A stretch of 38,053 nucleotides of DNA, from positions 1 to 38,053 of the forward strand of contig JAPOWG010000014.1 of NCBI GenBank assembly GCA_026707745.1, written 5' to 3'. Of the stretch, positions 23,949-32,522 are shown in pieces. Position 1 is the stretch's first letter; every line of letters starts with the position of its first letter. This stretch comes from Chloroflexota bacterium. Lineage in GTDB: Bacteria; Chloroflexota; Anaerolineae; Aggregatilineales; Phototrophicaceae. The notes under the pieces are model-generated. The model saw nothing but the letters and a program-made list of their open reading frames with translations, ran no database searches and was not told the origin of the DNA. The translations under genes were made by a program, and so were the position numbers.

Positions 23949-23962
23949 ATCAATGTTATCTT
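23934..23962 (+). promoter_or_regulatory. Candidate promoter of second PhyH unit, with long AT-rich leader
   Basis: TTGGAT (23934-23939), 17 nt, TATCTT (23957-23962), matching the copy at 22680-22708. It lies across the end of the truncated hydrolase frame. The leader to the ATG at 24225 is 262 nt, compared with 114 nt in the first unit; the extra part (about 23970-24030) is AT-rich with no gene or repeat recognised. Confidence 0.5.
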
Positions 23963-24224
23963 TATACTTGTGTTACGATGAGTTCGTCATAATATGTAAA
24001 TCTTATAAGATGACATCTCTTGTTTTCTGATCGCGCAATGCCGCTTGAACATTTCTGTTCCCGCCGCCGCTATGAACCGCCTGTCGAACGGTTTGGCCGG
24101 CAGAACCTCAATTTTGCGGGGACTGTCTGCGACCGCCTGCCAACCGAACGTTCAGCCAACAGCTTGGCGGGCTGATTCTACAAAATCTCGACAAGCAGCT
24201 GAGGCGCGAAAAGGAAAGACACCT

Positions 24225-25064
24225 ATGAACGATTTTGAAAAATACGAGTTTGACCGACTTGGCTATATCGTAATCCCGAACATTCTAACCGACGCACAGG
24301 TTGCCAGCCTGTCCGCCGCGATAGACGAAGCGGAAGAGCACGCGCTCGCGCAAGTGGATCGCCCGCCGGACAAAATCAGCGCTTATGGGCTCGAGTACCG
24401 TCACAATCGCGAAAAAGGCTATTATGTCAGTGGCGCGGGAGGAGAAGGCAATACACTGCTTATCGATGAATTCTTTAATATGGATCCCGCTTTTGATGTC
24501 CTCGTCGATCATGCGCCAACCATGGCCTACATCCGGGCGATCGTGCAGGAACGGCCGACAATCAACAATTCGGAAATGCGCATACGTTACCCCGGCAACC
24601 AGACCGCTTCACATTGTGGCGGACCTGTTGGCTTGAAGCTCCGATACTATTACAACGCGAGCGGGATCAACTGCATGATGGTGAGAATGATTTACTTTGT
24701 CCACGATGTCGGACCGGGCCAAGGCGAATTCTGTGTGGTGCCCGCCACCCACAAGAGCAATATGGCGTCTCCTTACGATGACGCGGATCCCGATAAAGAA
24801 CCCGGCATGATTGGCCTGCCGGTCAAGGCCGGCGACGCCATCCTCTTCACCGAGAACCTGCGCCACGGCGGTTTGACCAACCGATCGCGGCGGACGCGCA
24901 AAACGCTGCATGTCGGTTATGGACCCTTCTGGATGAAGTCGCAGAATCACAGCACCATGGACGAAGAGCCCTACATCCTGCCCGGCACATTCGCGCGCTA
25001 TACTGAAAGCCAGCGCATGTTATTCCGCTCGCATCAGACCCTGTTCGAGAATGGCAGCAACTGA
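24225..25064 (+). CDS. PhyH-family Fe/2-oxoglutarate enzyme with HxG instead of HxD, copy 2
   Basis: 279 residues, paralogous to 22823-23668 over the whole length. H130 (ASHCGGPVG), G132, H214 (ENLRHGGL) and R225 (TRKTLHV) occupy the same positions, so the missing iron carboxylate is conserved in both copies and is not a single mutation. The first halves have diverged (for example RYYYNASGINCMM against RYYYSGQGIDCMM), while a 92-bp stretch near the end is identical. The ATG at 24225 is preferred (AAGGAAAG about 8 nt upstream) over the frame's open extension to 24045. The stop overlaps the intact hydrolase start (TGATG), indicating coupled translation, so the two products probably act in sequence. 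Confidence 0.88.
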   Translation: MNDFEKYEFDRLGYIVIPNILTDAQVASLSAAIDEAEEHALAQVDRPPDKISAYGLEYRHNREKGYYVSGAGGEGNTLLIDEFFNMDPAFDVLVDHAPTMAYIRAIVQERPTINNSEMRIRYPGNQTASHCGGPVGLKLRYYYNASGINCMMVRMIYFVHDVGPGQGEFCVVPATHKSNMASPYDDADPDKEPGMIGLPVKAGDAILFTENLRHGGLTNRSRRTRKTLHVGYGPFWMKSQNHSTMDEEPYILPGTFARYTESQRMLFRSHQTLFENGSN

Positions 25065-25801
25065 TGCTTGAAATCGAGCGACAGGAACTTGCGGGGATCC
25101 CTTGCATTACGATGCGCGACACGCGCGTCGACCAGGCGCCGGTTATCATCCGCTATCATGGTTGGACCGGGGACAAAGGGACTGTCGAGACACCGGATCA
25201 GAGCCTGGTACAGTTGGCCTCGGCCGGCTTCCTGGTAGTCGCGCCGGATTGTTTCGAGCACGGCGAGCGCGCGACCGATGCCTGGTTCCGGGCCCAATTC
25301 AACGGCTGGGCATTTATCTGTGAAGCGATGGATAAAACCCGGCAAGAGGCGGCGGCGCTCTTTGAGGCGGTCATGGCTTTGCCCTATGCTTCCGCGCGCA
25401 ACCCGCAAGTAACAGGCGGATCCATGGGCGGGTTAATCGCGCAGATGGTCTTCGCCGAAAATCCGGCCTTCGTGTCGATGGTGTCAGTTGTGGGGCGCTC
25501 CAGCTTTTACCAAGCCGATGACTGGTGCCGCGCCGCGCAACAAGGCAGTTGGTGTGATGACTGGTGCGCCCAATACGCGACTCAATCACATCCCGAGCGC
25601 TTTAGCGATCGGCCTCTGCTCTTTATCGACGGCGCCCTCGATACCGATTGCCCCGCCGAAACAAACGCCGAAACCGTGCGCCTGATAAACGCCGCCGGCG
25701 GGCAAGCCGAACAATTCGTCGATCCCGACTTCGGTCACGGCTTCTCGCCGCCTATGCGCGAAAAGTTCGTCAATTGGCTCGTGGAACACGGACAGCCGTA
25801 G
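25064..25801 (+). CDS. Alpha/beta hydrolase (dienelactone hydrolase/peptidase S9-like)
   Basis: 245 residues without signal peptide. The catalytic triad is visible: S120 in GGSMGG (nucleophile elbow), an acid in FIDGALDTDCP (D189, D193 or D195) and H225 in DFGHGFS. The oxyanion-side segment IIRYHGWTGDKGT around residues 28-40 is typical of esterase-type members. The start overlaps the stop of the upstream PhyH gene, and the same gene order exists, truncated, in the first unit. It probably hydrolyses an ester, lactone or amide made or exposed by the PhyH enzyme; the precise substrate is not evident. Confidence 0.88.
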   Translation: MLEIERQELAGIPCITMRDTRVDQAPVIIRYHGWTGDKGTVETPDQSLVQLASAGFLVVAPDCFEHGERATDAWFRAQFNGWAFICEAMDKTRQEAAALFEAVMALPYASARNPQVTGGSMGGLIAQMVFAENPAFVSMVSVVGRSSFYQADDWCRAAQQGSWCDDWCAQYATQSHPERFSDRPLLFIDGALDTDCPAETNAETVRLINAAGGQAEQFVDPDFGHGFSPPMREKFVNWLVEHGQP

Positions 25802-25819
25802 AGATCATTTATTGCGATA

Positions 25820-25848
25820 ATTGTAGGGGCGACTCTGTGAGTCGCCCG
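25820..25848. repeat. REP-like extragenic palindrome (copy identical to 17431-17459)
   Basis: A 29-bp copy with perfect 9-bp arms GGGCGACTC/GAGTCGCCC, lying between the hydrolase stop and the ribosome site of the third PhyH gene. In mRNA it would form a hairpin between the two genes and could alter relative expression or stability. Confidence 0.75.
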
Positions 25849-25873
25849 CTTGCACCTTAAGGAGATCTTAAAC

Positions 25874-26614
25874 ATGCAGCACGATGTAGACAAGATCATT
25901 GCCGAAATCGAAGCGCGCAGCTACTGCATCATCCCCTCGGTCATCACCCCGCAAGAGGCGGACGAAGCGCGCGCGATACTGGAAAGTCTGCTCGAAGCGG
26001 AAGCGACCGACGCCTCGCGCGCCGCCAAAACCCAGCGCGTCGGCGGCATCGCCGTCAAGCATCCCATCTTTGTAGAATTGATGGCGCATCCTTTGATCGT
26101 CGCCATCTGGAAAAAGTACCTGGACGAAGATGTCATCTGCTCAACCTGGACCGCCAACACCAGCTACCCGGGCTTCGGAACGTACAAATGGCACCCGGAT
26201 TTCCCTTTCCAGTGGCTAAACTACCCTTGGCCCGAGAGTCCGGTCAGTGGCCAGACGATCTGGCTGCTGGATGACTTTTCCGCGGAGAACGGCGGCACCG
26301 GCATCATGCCCTACAGCCACAAGAAGGGGCATCGTCCGCCGGCCGACATGATCGCCAAGTGGCATCCCGATGGCGAGATCCTCACGGGCCCCCGCGGCAG
26401 CGTCATGGTCTATCACGGCGCGACCTGGCACACCGCCCGGCCGAACCTCAGCGACAGACCGCGCAGCGCCTTGTTGGGCATGTACACCCGTCCGTGTTAC
26501 ATTACACAAGAGGACATGCTGGCGCAACTTCGATTCATCGCGGACCCCTCCGAAATCGTGCGGCAGTTGATGGGCGCCAAGCGCTTTCAGCCCGGCATTG
26601 TAGCCAATCGCTAG
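25874..26614 (+). CDS. PhyH-family Fe/2-oxoglutarate dioxygenase with canonical HxD
   Basis: 246 residues. It has H107-P-D109 (KWHPDFPF), distal H186 (ATWHTARPN) and R197 (DRPRSALLG), the complete 2-His-1-carboxylate triad plus the 2-oxoglutarate Arg, again 11 residues after the distal His. The middle segment WLLDDFSAENGGTGIMPYSHKKGH is typical of PhyH proteins. It is only distantly related to the two tandem PhyH genes upstream. The ATG at 25874 follows AAGGAG. Known relatives hydroxylate small organic acids, alkaloids or lipids with Fe(II) and 2-oxoglutarate; the substrate here is unknown. It precedes the Opp-type importer genes, which may bring in the substrate. Confidence 0.9.
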   Translation: MQHDVDKIIAEIEARSYCIIPSVITPQEADEARAILESLLEAEATDASRAAKTQRVGGIAVKHPIFVELMAHPLIVAIWKKYLDEDVICSTWTANTSYPGFGTYKWHPDFPFQWLNYPWPESPVSGQTIWLLDDFSAENGGTGIMPYSHKKGHRPPADMIAKWHPDGEILTGPRGSVMVYHGATWHTARPNLSDRPRSALLGMYTRPCYITQEDMLAQLRFIADPSEIVRQLMGAKRFQPGIVANR

Positions 26615-26745
26615 CCGGCTCGGCCAGAAGCTGATGTTGGATTCGTATTGACGGCCTGTGATTCAAGAGGAGGCGTTATTGAAGAGATCAGTCTGTGAAA
26701 AGACATTCGACCTTCGCATACCGCGACTACCATTAGGAGACAACA

Positions 26746-28428
26746 ATGATTTTACTCAAGAGAAGTATACTGGTCCTAAGCCTTGCGGCTTTATTGTTCG
26801 CCGCTCTCGGCGTCGTCGCCCAAGATGAGGAACTGGTCTTCGGCGACCTGCCGCGCAGCGAGACCCTCGTCGTCGCTTCCCAGGCGCCGCACAACGATGT
26901 TTGGGACAGCTTCAATTACTATCAAGCCGGAACCTACAACAACGCCACCGGCTACGCCAACGTGATCGTTGAGCCGTCCTTCATCACCAGCCATGATTTC
27001 CACGCCTGGCTAGCGCAATCCTGGGAATACAATGAAGACGGCACAGAAATGACGTTGGTCATCACTGAGGGCGCCAATTGGAACGACGGTACGCCTTTGA
27101 CGATGGACGACTGGCTCTTCACCCTCCAATACAATCAGGAAAACGCTGATAAAGGCATCGCCTGGTCGTCATTCTTGAGGGATGTGACCTGGAGCGCCGA
27201 GGGCAACGAGATTGTATTTTCCCTGCCGGATACCAACTGGCGCTTCCACTACAACTTCACCGGCATCGGCACATTCACCCCGGTGCCCAAGCACGTTTGG
27301 GAAGGTCAGGACCCGACCACCTTCAAGAATCCGAACGCGGTTCATTCCGGTCCCTACACTCTGGTTAGCAGCAACGCCGACACCCGCACGACGATATGGG
27401 AACGGCGCGATGACTACTGGGATCCGGATCGCATGCCGGCGCCGAAGTATATGGTCTGGCTCAAGCGGCCCGAAGCCGATGTGGCCGTCTTCGAGTGGGA
27501 AGAGGGCAACTTTGATTTGGGACGGATGCCTTTCAGCGTAATGACGCGGATCATGAGCGCGAATCCGTATATCAAGCCTCTGGTGCACCAGGATCCCTGC
27601 CCGCGCGCTCTCATCTTCAACACGCTAAATCCGCCGCTGGATGACAAGCTGTTCCGGCGCGCTTTGGGTCTGCTTTTGAATCGCCAAGCGGTGGCTAACC
27701 TGGCCAACGTGCCCGGCTATGTAACGCCGGTGCTTTGGCCAAATCTCGGCGAGCCTGACGAGCGCTATTACGATGCGGCGGCCGCTGAGGAATTCCAGGT
27801 GACCACCTTTGATCCGGAAGCGGCGGTAGCGCTGCTGGATGAAGCCGGTTATCCGCTGGTCGATGGGGTACGGGTAGATAAGGACGGTGAGCCGATTTCG
27901 CTCGACGCGCTCTACATTGATATCGGCAATCCGGCCTGGACAGTTTGGGCCTGGCTGCTGGCCGAGCAGGCGCAACTGGTCGGCATAGAGATCAATCCGC
28001 GCCTGCTCGATATTCCGACCTTCTTTACGCAATTGCCCAACGGCGAGTTTGACATCGTGTTCCGCTGGTTCTGCGGCAACTTGCCCGGCGACCCCATCCA
28101 AATGTTTGACGGCTTGCATTCCGACAATGCCGTGCCAATCGGCGAGCGCGCCGGTGGCGTCCCGGGCCGTTACAGCAACCCCGACATGGACGCGCTCATT
28201 GAGCAAATCAGAACCGCTGACCCGGCCTCCGAGGAAGCGCAAACGCTCTTCCGGCAGGCCTATCGCATCTGGGCGGAGGATGCGCCTTACGTGACGCTGT
28301 TCGGAGAGAATGAGGGCGTGGTCTTCAACAACCAATACTGGACGGGCCTGGAGGTGGGCCAAGCCTGGGTCCACTGGACGCCGGCCGCGCGCCAGATCGT
28401 CGACTTCCTTGAACCCGCCGGAATGTAG
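26746..28428 (+). CDS. Solute-binding protein of Opp/Dpp-type ABC importer (SBP family 5)
   Basis: 560 residues. The signal peptide is MILLKRSILVLSLAALLFAA followed by LGVVAQ and DEE, without a lipobox Cys, like the other binding protein in the window. The mature protein has the family 5 elements: an N-terminal LVVASQAPHNDVWDSFNY, the NWNDGTPLTMDDWLFTLQYN segment ('dG.plta.Dv.fs') and the C-terminal ADPASEEAQTLFRQAYRIW. TAGGAG precedes the ATG. Family 5 proteins bind peptides, nickel, or oligosaccharides; in Thermotoga they carry manno- and gluco-oligosaccharides. Because a beta-mannosidase-like gene closes this locus, an oligosaccharide is plausible. Its partners are the four ABC genes that follow. 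Confidence 0.93.
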   Translation: MILLKRSILVLSLAALLFAALGVVAQDEELVFGDLPRSETLVVASQAPHNDVWDSFNYYQAGTYNNATGYANVIVEPSFITSHDFHAWLAQSWEYNEDGTEMTLVITEGANWNDGTPLTMDDWLFTLQYNQENADKGIAWSSFLRDVTWSAEGNEIVFSLPDTNWRFHYNFTGIGTFTPVPKHVWEGQDPTTFKNPNAVHSGPYTLVSSNADTRTTIWERRDDYWDPDRMPAPKYMVWLKRPEADVAVFEWEEGNFDLGRMPFSVMTRIMSANPYIKPLVHQDPCPRALIFNTLNPPLDDKLFRRALGLLLNRQAVANLANVPGYVTPVLWPNLGEPDERYYDAAAAEEFQVTTFDPEAAVALLDEAGYPLVDGVRVDKDGEPISLDALYIDIGNPAWTVWAWLLAEQAQLVGIEINPRLLDIPTFFTQLPNGEFDIVFRWFCGNLPGDPIQMFDGLHSDNAVPIGERAGGVPGRYSNPDMDALIEQIRTADPASEEAQTLFRQAYRIWAEDAPYVTLFGENEGVVFNNQYWTGLEVGQAWVHWTPAARQIVDFLEPAGM

Positions 28429-28438
28429 TTAGCCATTT

Positions 28439-28476
28439 GCAGGTTCGCCGTTTTTGTCTGAAAGCGGCAAACCTGC
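28439..28476 (+). terminator. Hairpin between binding-protein and permease genes (attenuator-type)
   Basis: GCAGGTTCGCCG (28439-28450) pairs with CGGCAAACCTGC (28465-28476), a 12-bp stem with one mismatch and a 14-nt loop, 10 nt after the binding-protein stop. TCCTTTTCATT follows, a moderate U tract. It is expected to reduce transcription of the permeases relative to the binding protein. Confidence 0.6.
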
Positions 28477-28519
28477 TCCTTTTCATTACTGACAACGTGT
28501 ATCCAGTGACGACATCAAA

Positions 28520-29599
28520 GTGACTGCGAACGCTGAAGCGCGTGCCGGGGCATCCGCTGCGGAAGGACAAGACGCCGAAAGGCGCGAAGTCTTTCAGTAC
28601 GCCTTGCGTCGCTTCGGCGTCTATCTTTTTACCCTCTGGGCAGCCATCACCGTCGCGTTTTTCATTTTTCGCCTGGTACCGGGCGACCCGATGAATATCC
28701 TGCTGGGCAATCTGGCGCGAGCCGAGGGACGACAGCGGGACGCAGAAGAAGAAGAAGCGCTCATCGCCCACTTCCGTCAGATCTTCGGGATGGACGAGCC
28801 GCTGCCGAACCAGTACGTCAATTACCTGCGCAAGGCGATCCTGGGCGGCCTGGACCTGGGACCCTCATTCGTCGAATACCCGACGCAGACAAAGGACTTG
28901 GTCTTTCGCCGAATGCCCTGGACGATTGGCATTTTCACCACGTCGGTTCTATTGGCTTGGATTGTAGGCACGGGCTTGGGCGCGCTCATCGGCTGGCTGC
29001 AGCGCAGCCGGCTGTCGAAGCTGGCGGTGGTCATTTCGACTCTGCTGCAGATCACGCCCGTTTATCTGGTCGCCCTGGGTCTGATCATCTATGTCGGCTA
29101 TACCTGGCGCATTCTGCCCGCCGGCGGACCTTACGCCCGCCACTTGCAGCCGGAATGGACTTGGGAGTTCATTAGCAGTCTGCTGACGCACGCCATCTTG
29201 CCCATGCTCTCCAATATGATCGTCATCGGCGCCGGCTTCACGCTCGGCATGCGCGCCCTGATGATCAGCGTGCTCGGCGAGGATTACCTGACCTTCGCCC
29301 GCGCCAAGGGCTTGTCGCCCTTCACAGTGCTCAAGGACTACGCCTTCCGCAACGCCCTGATTCCGCAAGTGACGGCGCTGGCCATCATCGTCGGCGCGAC
29401 CTTGAATGGAACCTTTATCATCGAAGTGCTATTCCAATTGCCGGGTCTGGGCACGCTCTTCGTTCAGGCCATGGGTTTGCGTGATTTCAATACCATGCAG
29501 GCGGTCGTCCTCTTTTCCATCTTCGCCGTCCTGACGCTGACGCTGATCGTCGATCTGGCGCTGCCATTGCTCGATCCGCGCGTCCGGAGGACCGCATGA
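28520..29599 (+). CDS. ABC transporter permease, DppB/OppB type
   Basis: 359 residues. It starts with GTG, preceded by no good ribosome site. The N-terminal 30 residues are polar (TANAEARAGASAAEGQDAER), an extension beyond the usual DppB start at RRFGVYLFTLWAAITVAFFI. The conserved FRLVPGDP motif after helix 1 and the EAA loop (EDYLTFARAKGLSPFTVLKD, then YAFRNALIPQ) are clear. The C-terminal IEVLFQLPGLGTLFVQA is the family's signature. It forms the channel with the DppC-type gene, whose ATG overlaps this stop. Confidence 0.93.
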   Translation: MTANAEARAGASAAEGQDAERREVFQYALRRFGVYLFTLWAAITVAFFIFRLVPGDPMNILLGNLARAEGRQRDAEEEEALIAHFRQIFGMDEPLPNQYVNYLRKAILGGLDLGPSFVEYPTQTKDLVFRRMPWTIGIFTTSVLLAWIVGTGLGALIGWLQRSRLSKLAVVISTLLQITPVYLVALGLIIYVGYTWRILPAGGPYARHLQPEWTWEFISSLLTHAILPMLSNMIVIGAGFTLGMRALMISVLGEDYLTFARAKGLSPFTVLKDYAFRNALIPQVTALAIIVGATLNGTFIIEVLFQLPGLGTLFVQAMGLRDFNTMQAVVLFSIFAVLTLTLIVDLALPLLDPRVRRTA

Positions 29600-30446
29600 G
29601 AAATCCCAGCATCATCATCGGCTCAATTATGCTGGCCGCAATGATCATCGTCGCGCTGGCTGGTCCGCCCCTTGTCGATCAACTGCTCTTCCCGGGCGAA
29701 CGCCCGGGCATGCGCGGCAGTTATCGTCCCTACCAACTGGATTCTGTGGAACACCCCATCGGCACCGACGGCGACGGCCGCGACGGTTTGATGGTCTTCG
29801 TGTCCAGTATTTGGCCATCGCTGCAAATCGGCATCATCGCCGGCGCGACCTCCACCATCCTCGGCGTCGTGATTGGCTTTCTCGCTGGATACGCCCGCGG
29901 CCGGCTCGATACGCTCTCGCGCATCCTGATCGATATGGTATTGGTCATCCCGACGCTGCCGCTGCTGCTCATGTTGGCGGCTTATATTGATCGCTGGGAC
30001 CTGTATAAACTATCGCTTATTCTCGGCTTGTTCGGCTGGTCATTTGTGGCGCGCGTCATCCGGCCGCAAGTGCAGAGCTTGCGCGAACGCAGTTATGTAG
30101 ATTTGGCTGTGCTCTCGGGCGAGAACGCGCTGGAGATCATTTTCCTCGAATTGCTGCCGCCGCTGCTGCCCTATATCGGCTACGTCTTCTCCTTGAGCAT
30201 CGTCGGCTCCATGTTGGCCGAAGCCGGCTTGCAGATCATCGGCCTGGGTGCCGGCGGCCTGCCGACGCTCGGCTTCATGATCGCCAAGGGCTTCCGCGAA
30301 AGTGTCATCGCTATCGGTCTTATCGGCCAGATGCTGCTGCCGGCCGGCGCGCTGATTTATGTCTTTCTCGCTCTCAATCTGATCAACACCGGGCTGGACG
30401 ACGTCTTCAATCCGCGCTTGAAAACCACAATAGAGGGCGGCGACTG

Positions 30447-30447
<1 letters not shown>
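29596..30447 (+). CDS. ABC transporter permease, DppC/OppC type
   Basis: 283 residues with about six membrane segments. [20 protein letters not shown] corresponds to the DppC 'hplGTD..GrDvlsr...' motif. The EAA loop region is [20 protein letters not shown], then FLELLP. It is coupled to the genes on both sides by start-stop overlaps (ATGA at 29596 and TGATG at 30445-30449). It is the second channel subunit of the Opp-type importer. Confidence 0.93.
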
Positions 30448-31422
<975 letters not shown>

Positions 31423-31430
<8 letters not shown>

Positions 31431-32397
31431 CTTGCTGGTCGTCGAGAATCTGCAGCAGGTATTCGGCGGGAAGACCCGGACCTATGCGGTGGACGGCGTG
31501 AACTTTCGCATACCCGAGGAACCGGCGATCGTGAGCCTGGTTGGCGAGAGCGGCAGTGGCAAGTCGACCATCGCCCGCATCATTTTGGGGCTGTTGCAGC
31601 CGACGGCCGGCCGCGTACTTTACGAAGGAACTGATATCTCCACACGAGACCGCAAATGGAATCGCAAATTCCGCGGCGAAGTCCAAGCGGTCTTTCAAGA
31701 CCCCTACAGCGTCTATAATCCGGTTTATAAAGCCGAGCGCGTTTTGAAGCTGGTCATCCGTAAATTTGGCCTGGCCAAAAGCAAAGCCGAAGCGCAAACA
31801 CTCATGGAAGAGGCGCTGCGAGCGGTAGACCTGCGGCCCGAAGAAGTGCTCGGCAGGCATCCACACCAACTGAGCGGGGGTCAGCGGCAACGTTTGATGC
31901 TGGCCCGCGTCTATCTGATGCGGCCGCGCCTGATCATCGCCGACGAGCCGATTTCCATGATCGACGCCGGCATGCGCGCCTCGTTCTTGAACATCTTGCT
32001 CGACTTCCGGGAGACGCATGGCATCTCGACCCTGTTCATCACCCACGATCTGTCGACGGCTATGTACCTGGGGGGCGAAATCATCGTGCTCTACCAAGGC
32101 CGGATTATGGAACGGGGTCAGACGCGCGCCGTGATGAGCGACCCACAGCACCCATATGCGCAACTGCTCATCAGCTCGATCCCGACGCCCGATCCTCGCA
32201 AGCGCTGGCAAGAAGATCTGTCGGCCGGTCCGCTGGCCGAGGTCGGGGCCGGCATATCTTCGGGCCGCGACCGCTGCCTCTTTGCCGAGCGCTGCCCGGC
32301 GGTCATGGACAGATGCTGGGGCGCGCGCCCGCATTTGCAAGCCGTCGATAAGGCATCCGAGACCTCCCGAGATGTTGCCTGCTATCTCTATTCCTGA
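31423..32397 (+). CDS. ABC transporter ATP-binding protein, DppF/OppF type
   Basis: 324 residues from the ATG at 31423. The frame is open to 31324, but that part overlaps the previous gene and is unlike the family. Walker A GESGSGKST, signature LSGGQRQRLML, Walker B LIIADEPISMID and H-loop ITHD are all present. The C-terminal FAERCPAVMDRC is the oligopeptide-transporter extension with Cys residues. It completes the five-gene Opp-type importer. A 125-bp gap without recognisable signals separates it from the GH2 gene. Confidence 0.95.
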
Positions 32398-32522
32398 CCG
32401 GTTGAATAGCACCGATGGCCAATGCCCGTCTTCGTCGCTTGCCTGATCTATAGTTCCCCCCAGTGTGCCGAATGGAATCGGGTGACGGCGCATTGGATCG
32501 AGTTGAATATTGAGGTTATCAA

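Noticed and set aside
24045..24224. N-terminal extension of the second PhyH protein
   Set aside because: The open frame continues upstream, but the paralogue begins with MNDFEKYEF at the equivalent ATG, which has a ribosome site; the extension lacks similarity to anything.
17431..25848. Possible CRISPR repeats (two identical 29-bp palindromic units)
   Set aside because: The copies are single and kilobases apart, without regular spacing or cas genes; they fit REP-like extragenic palindromes.
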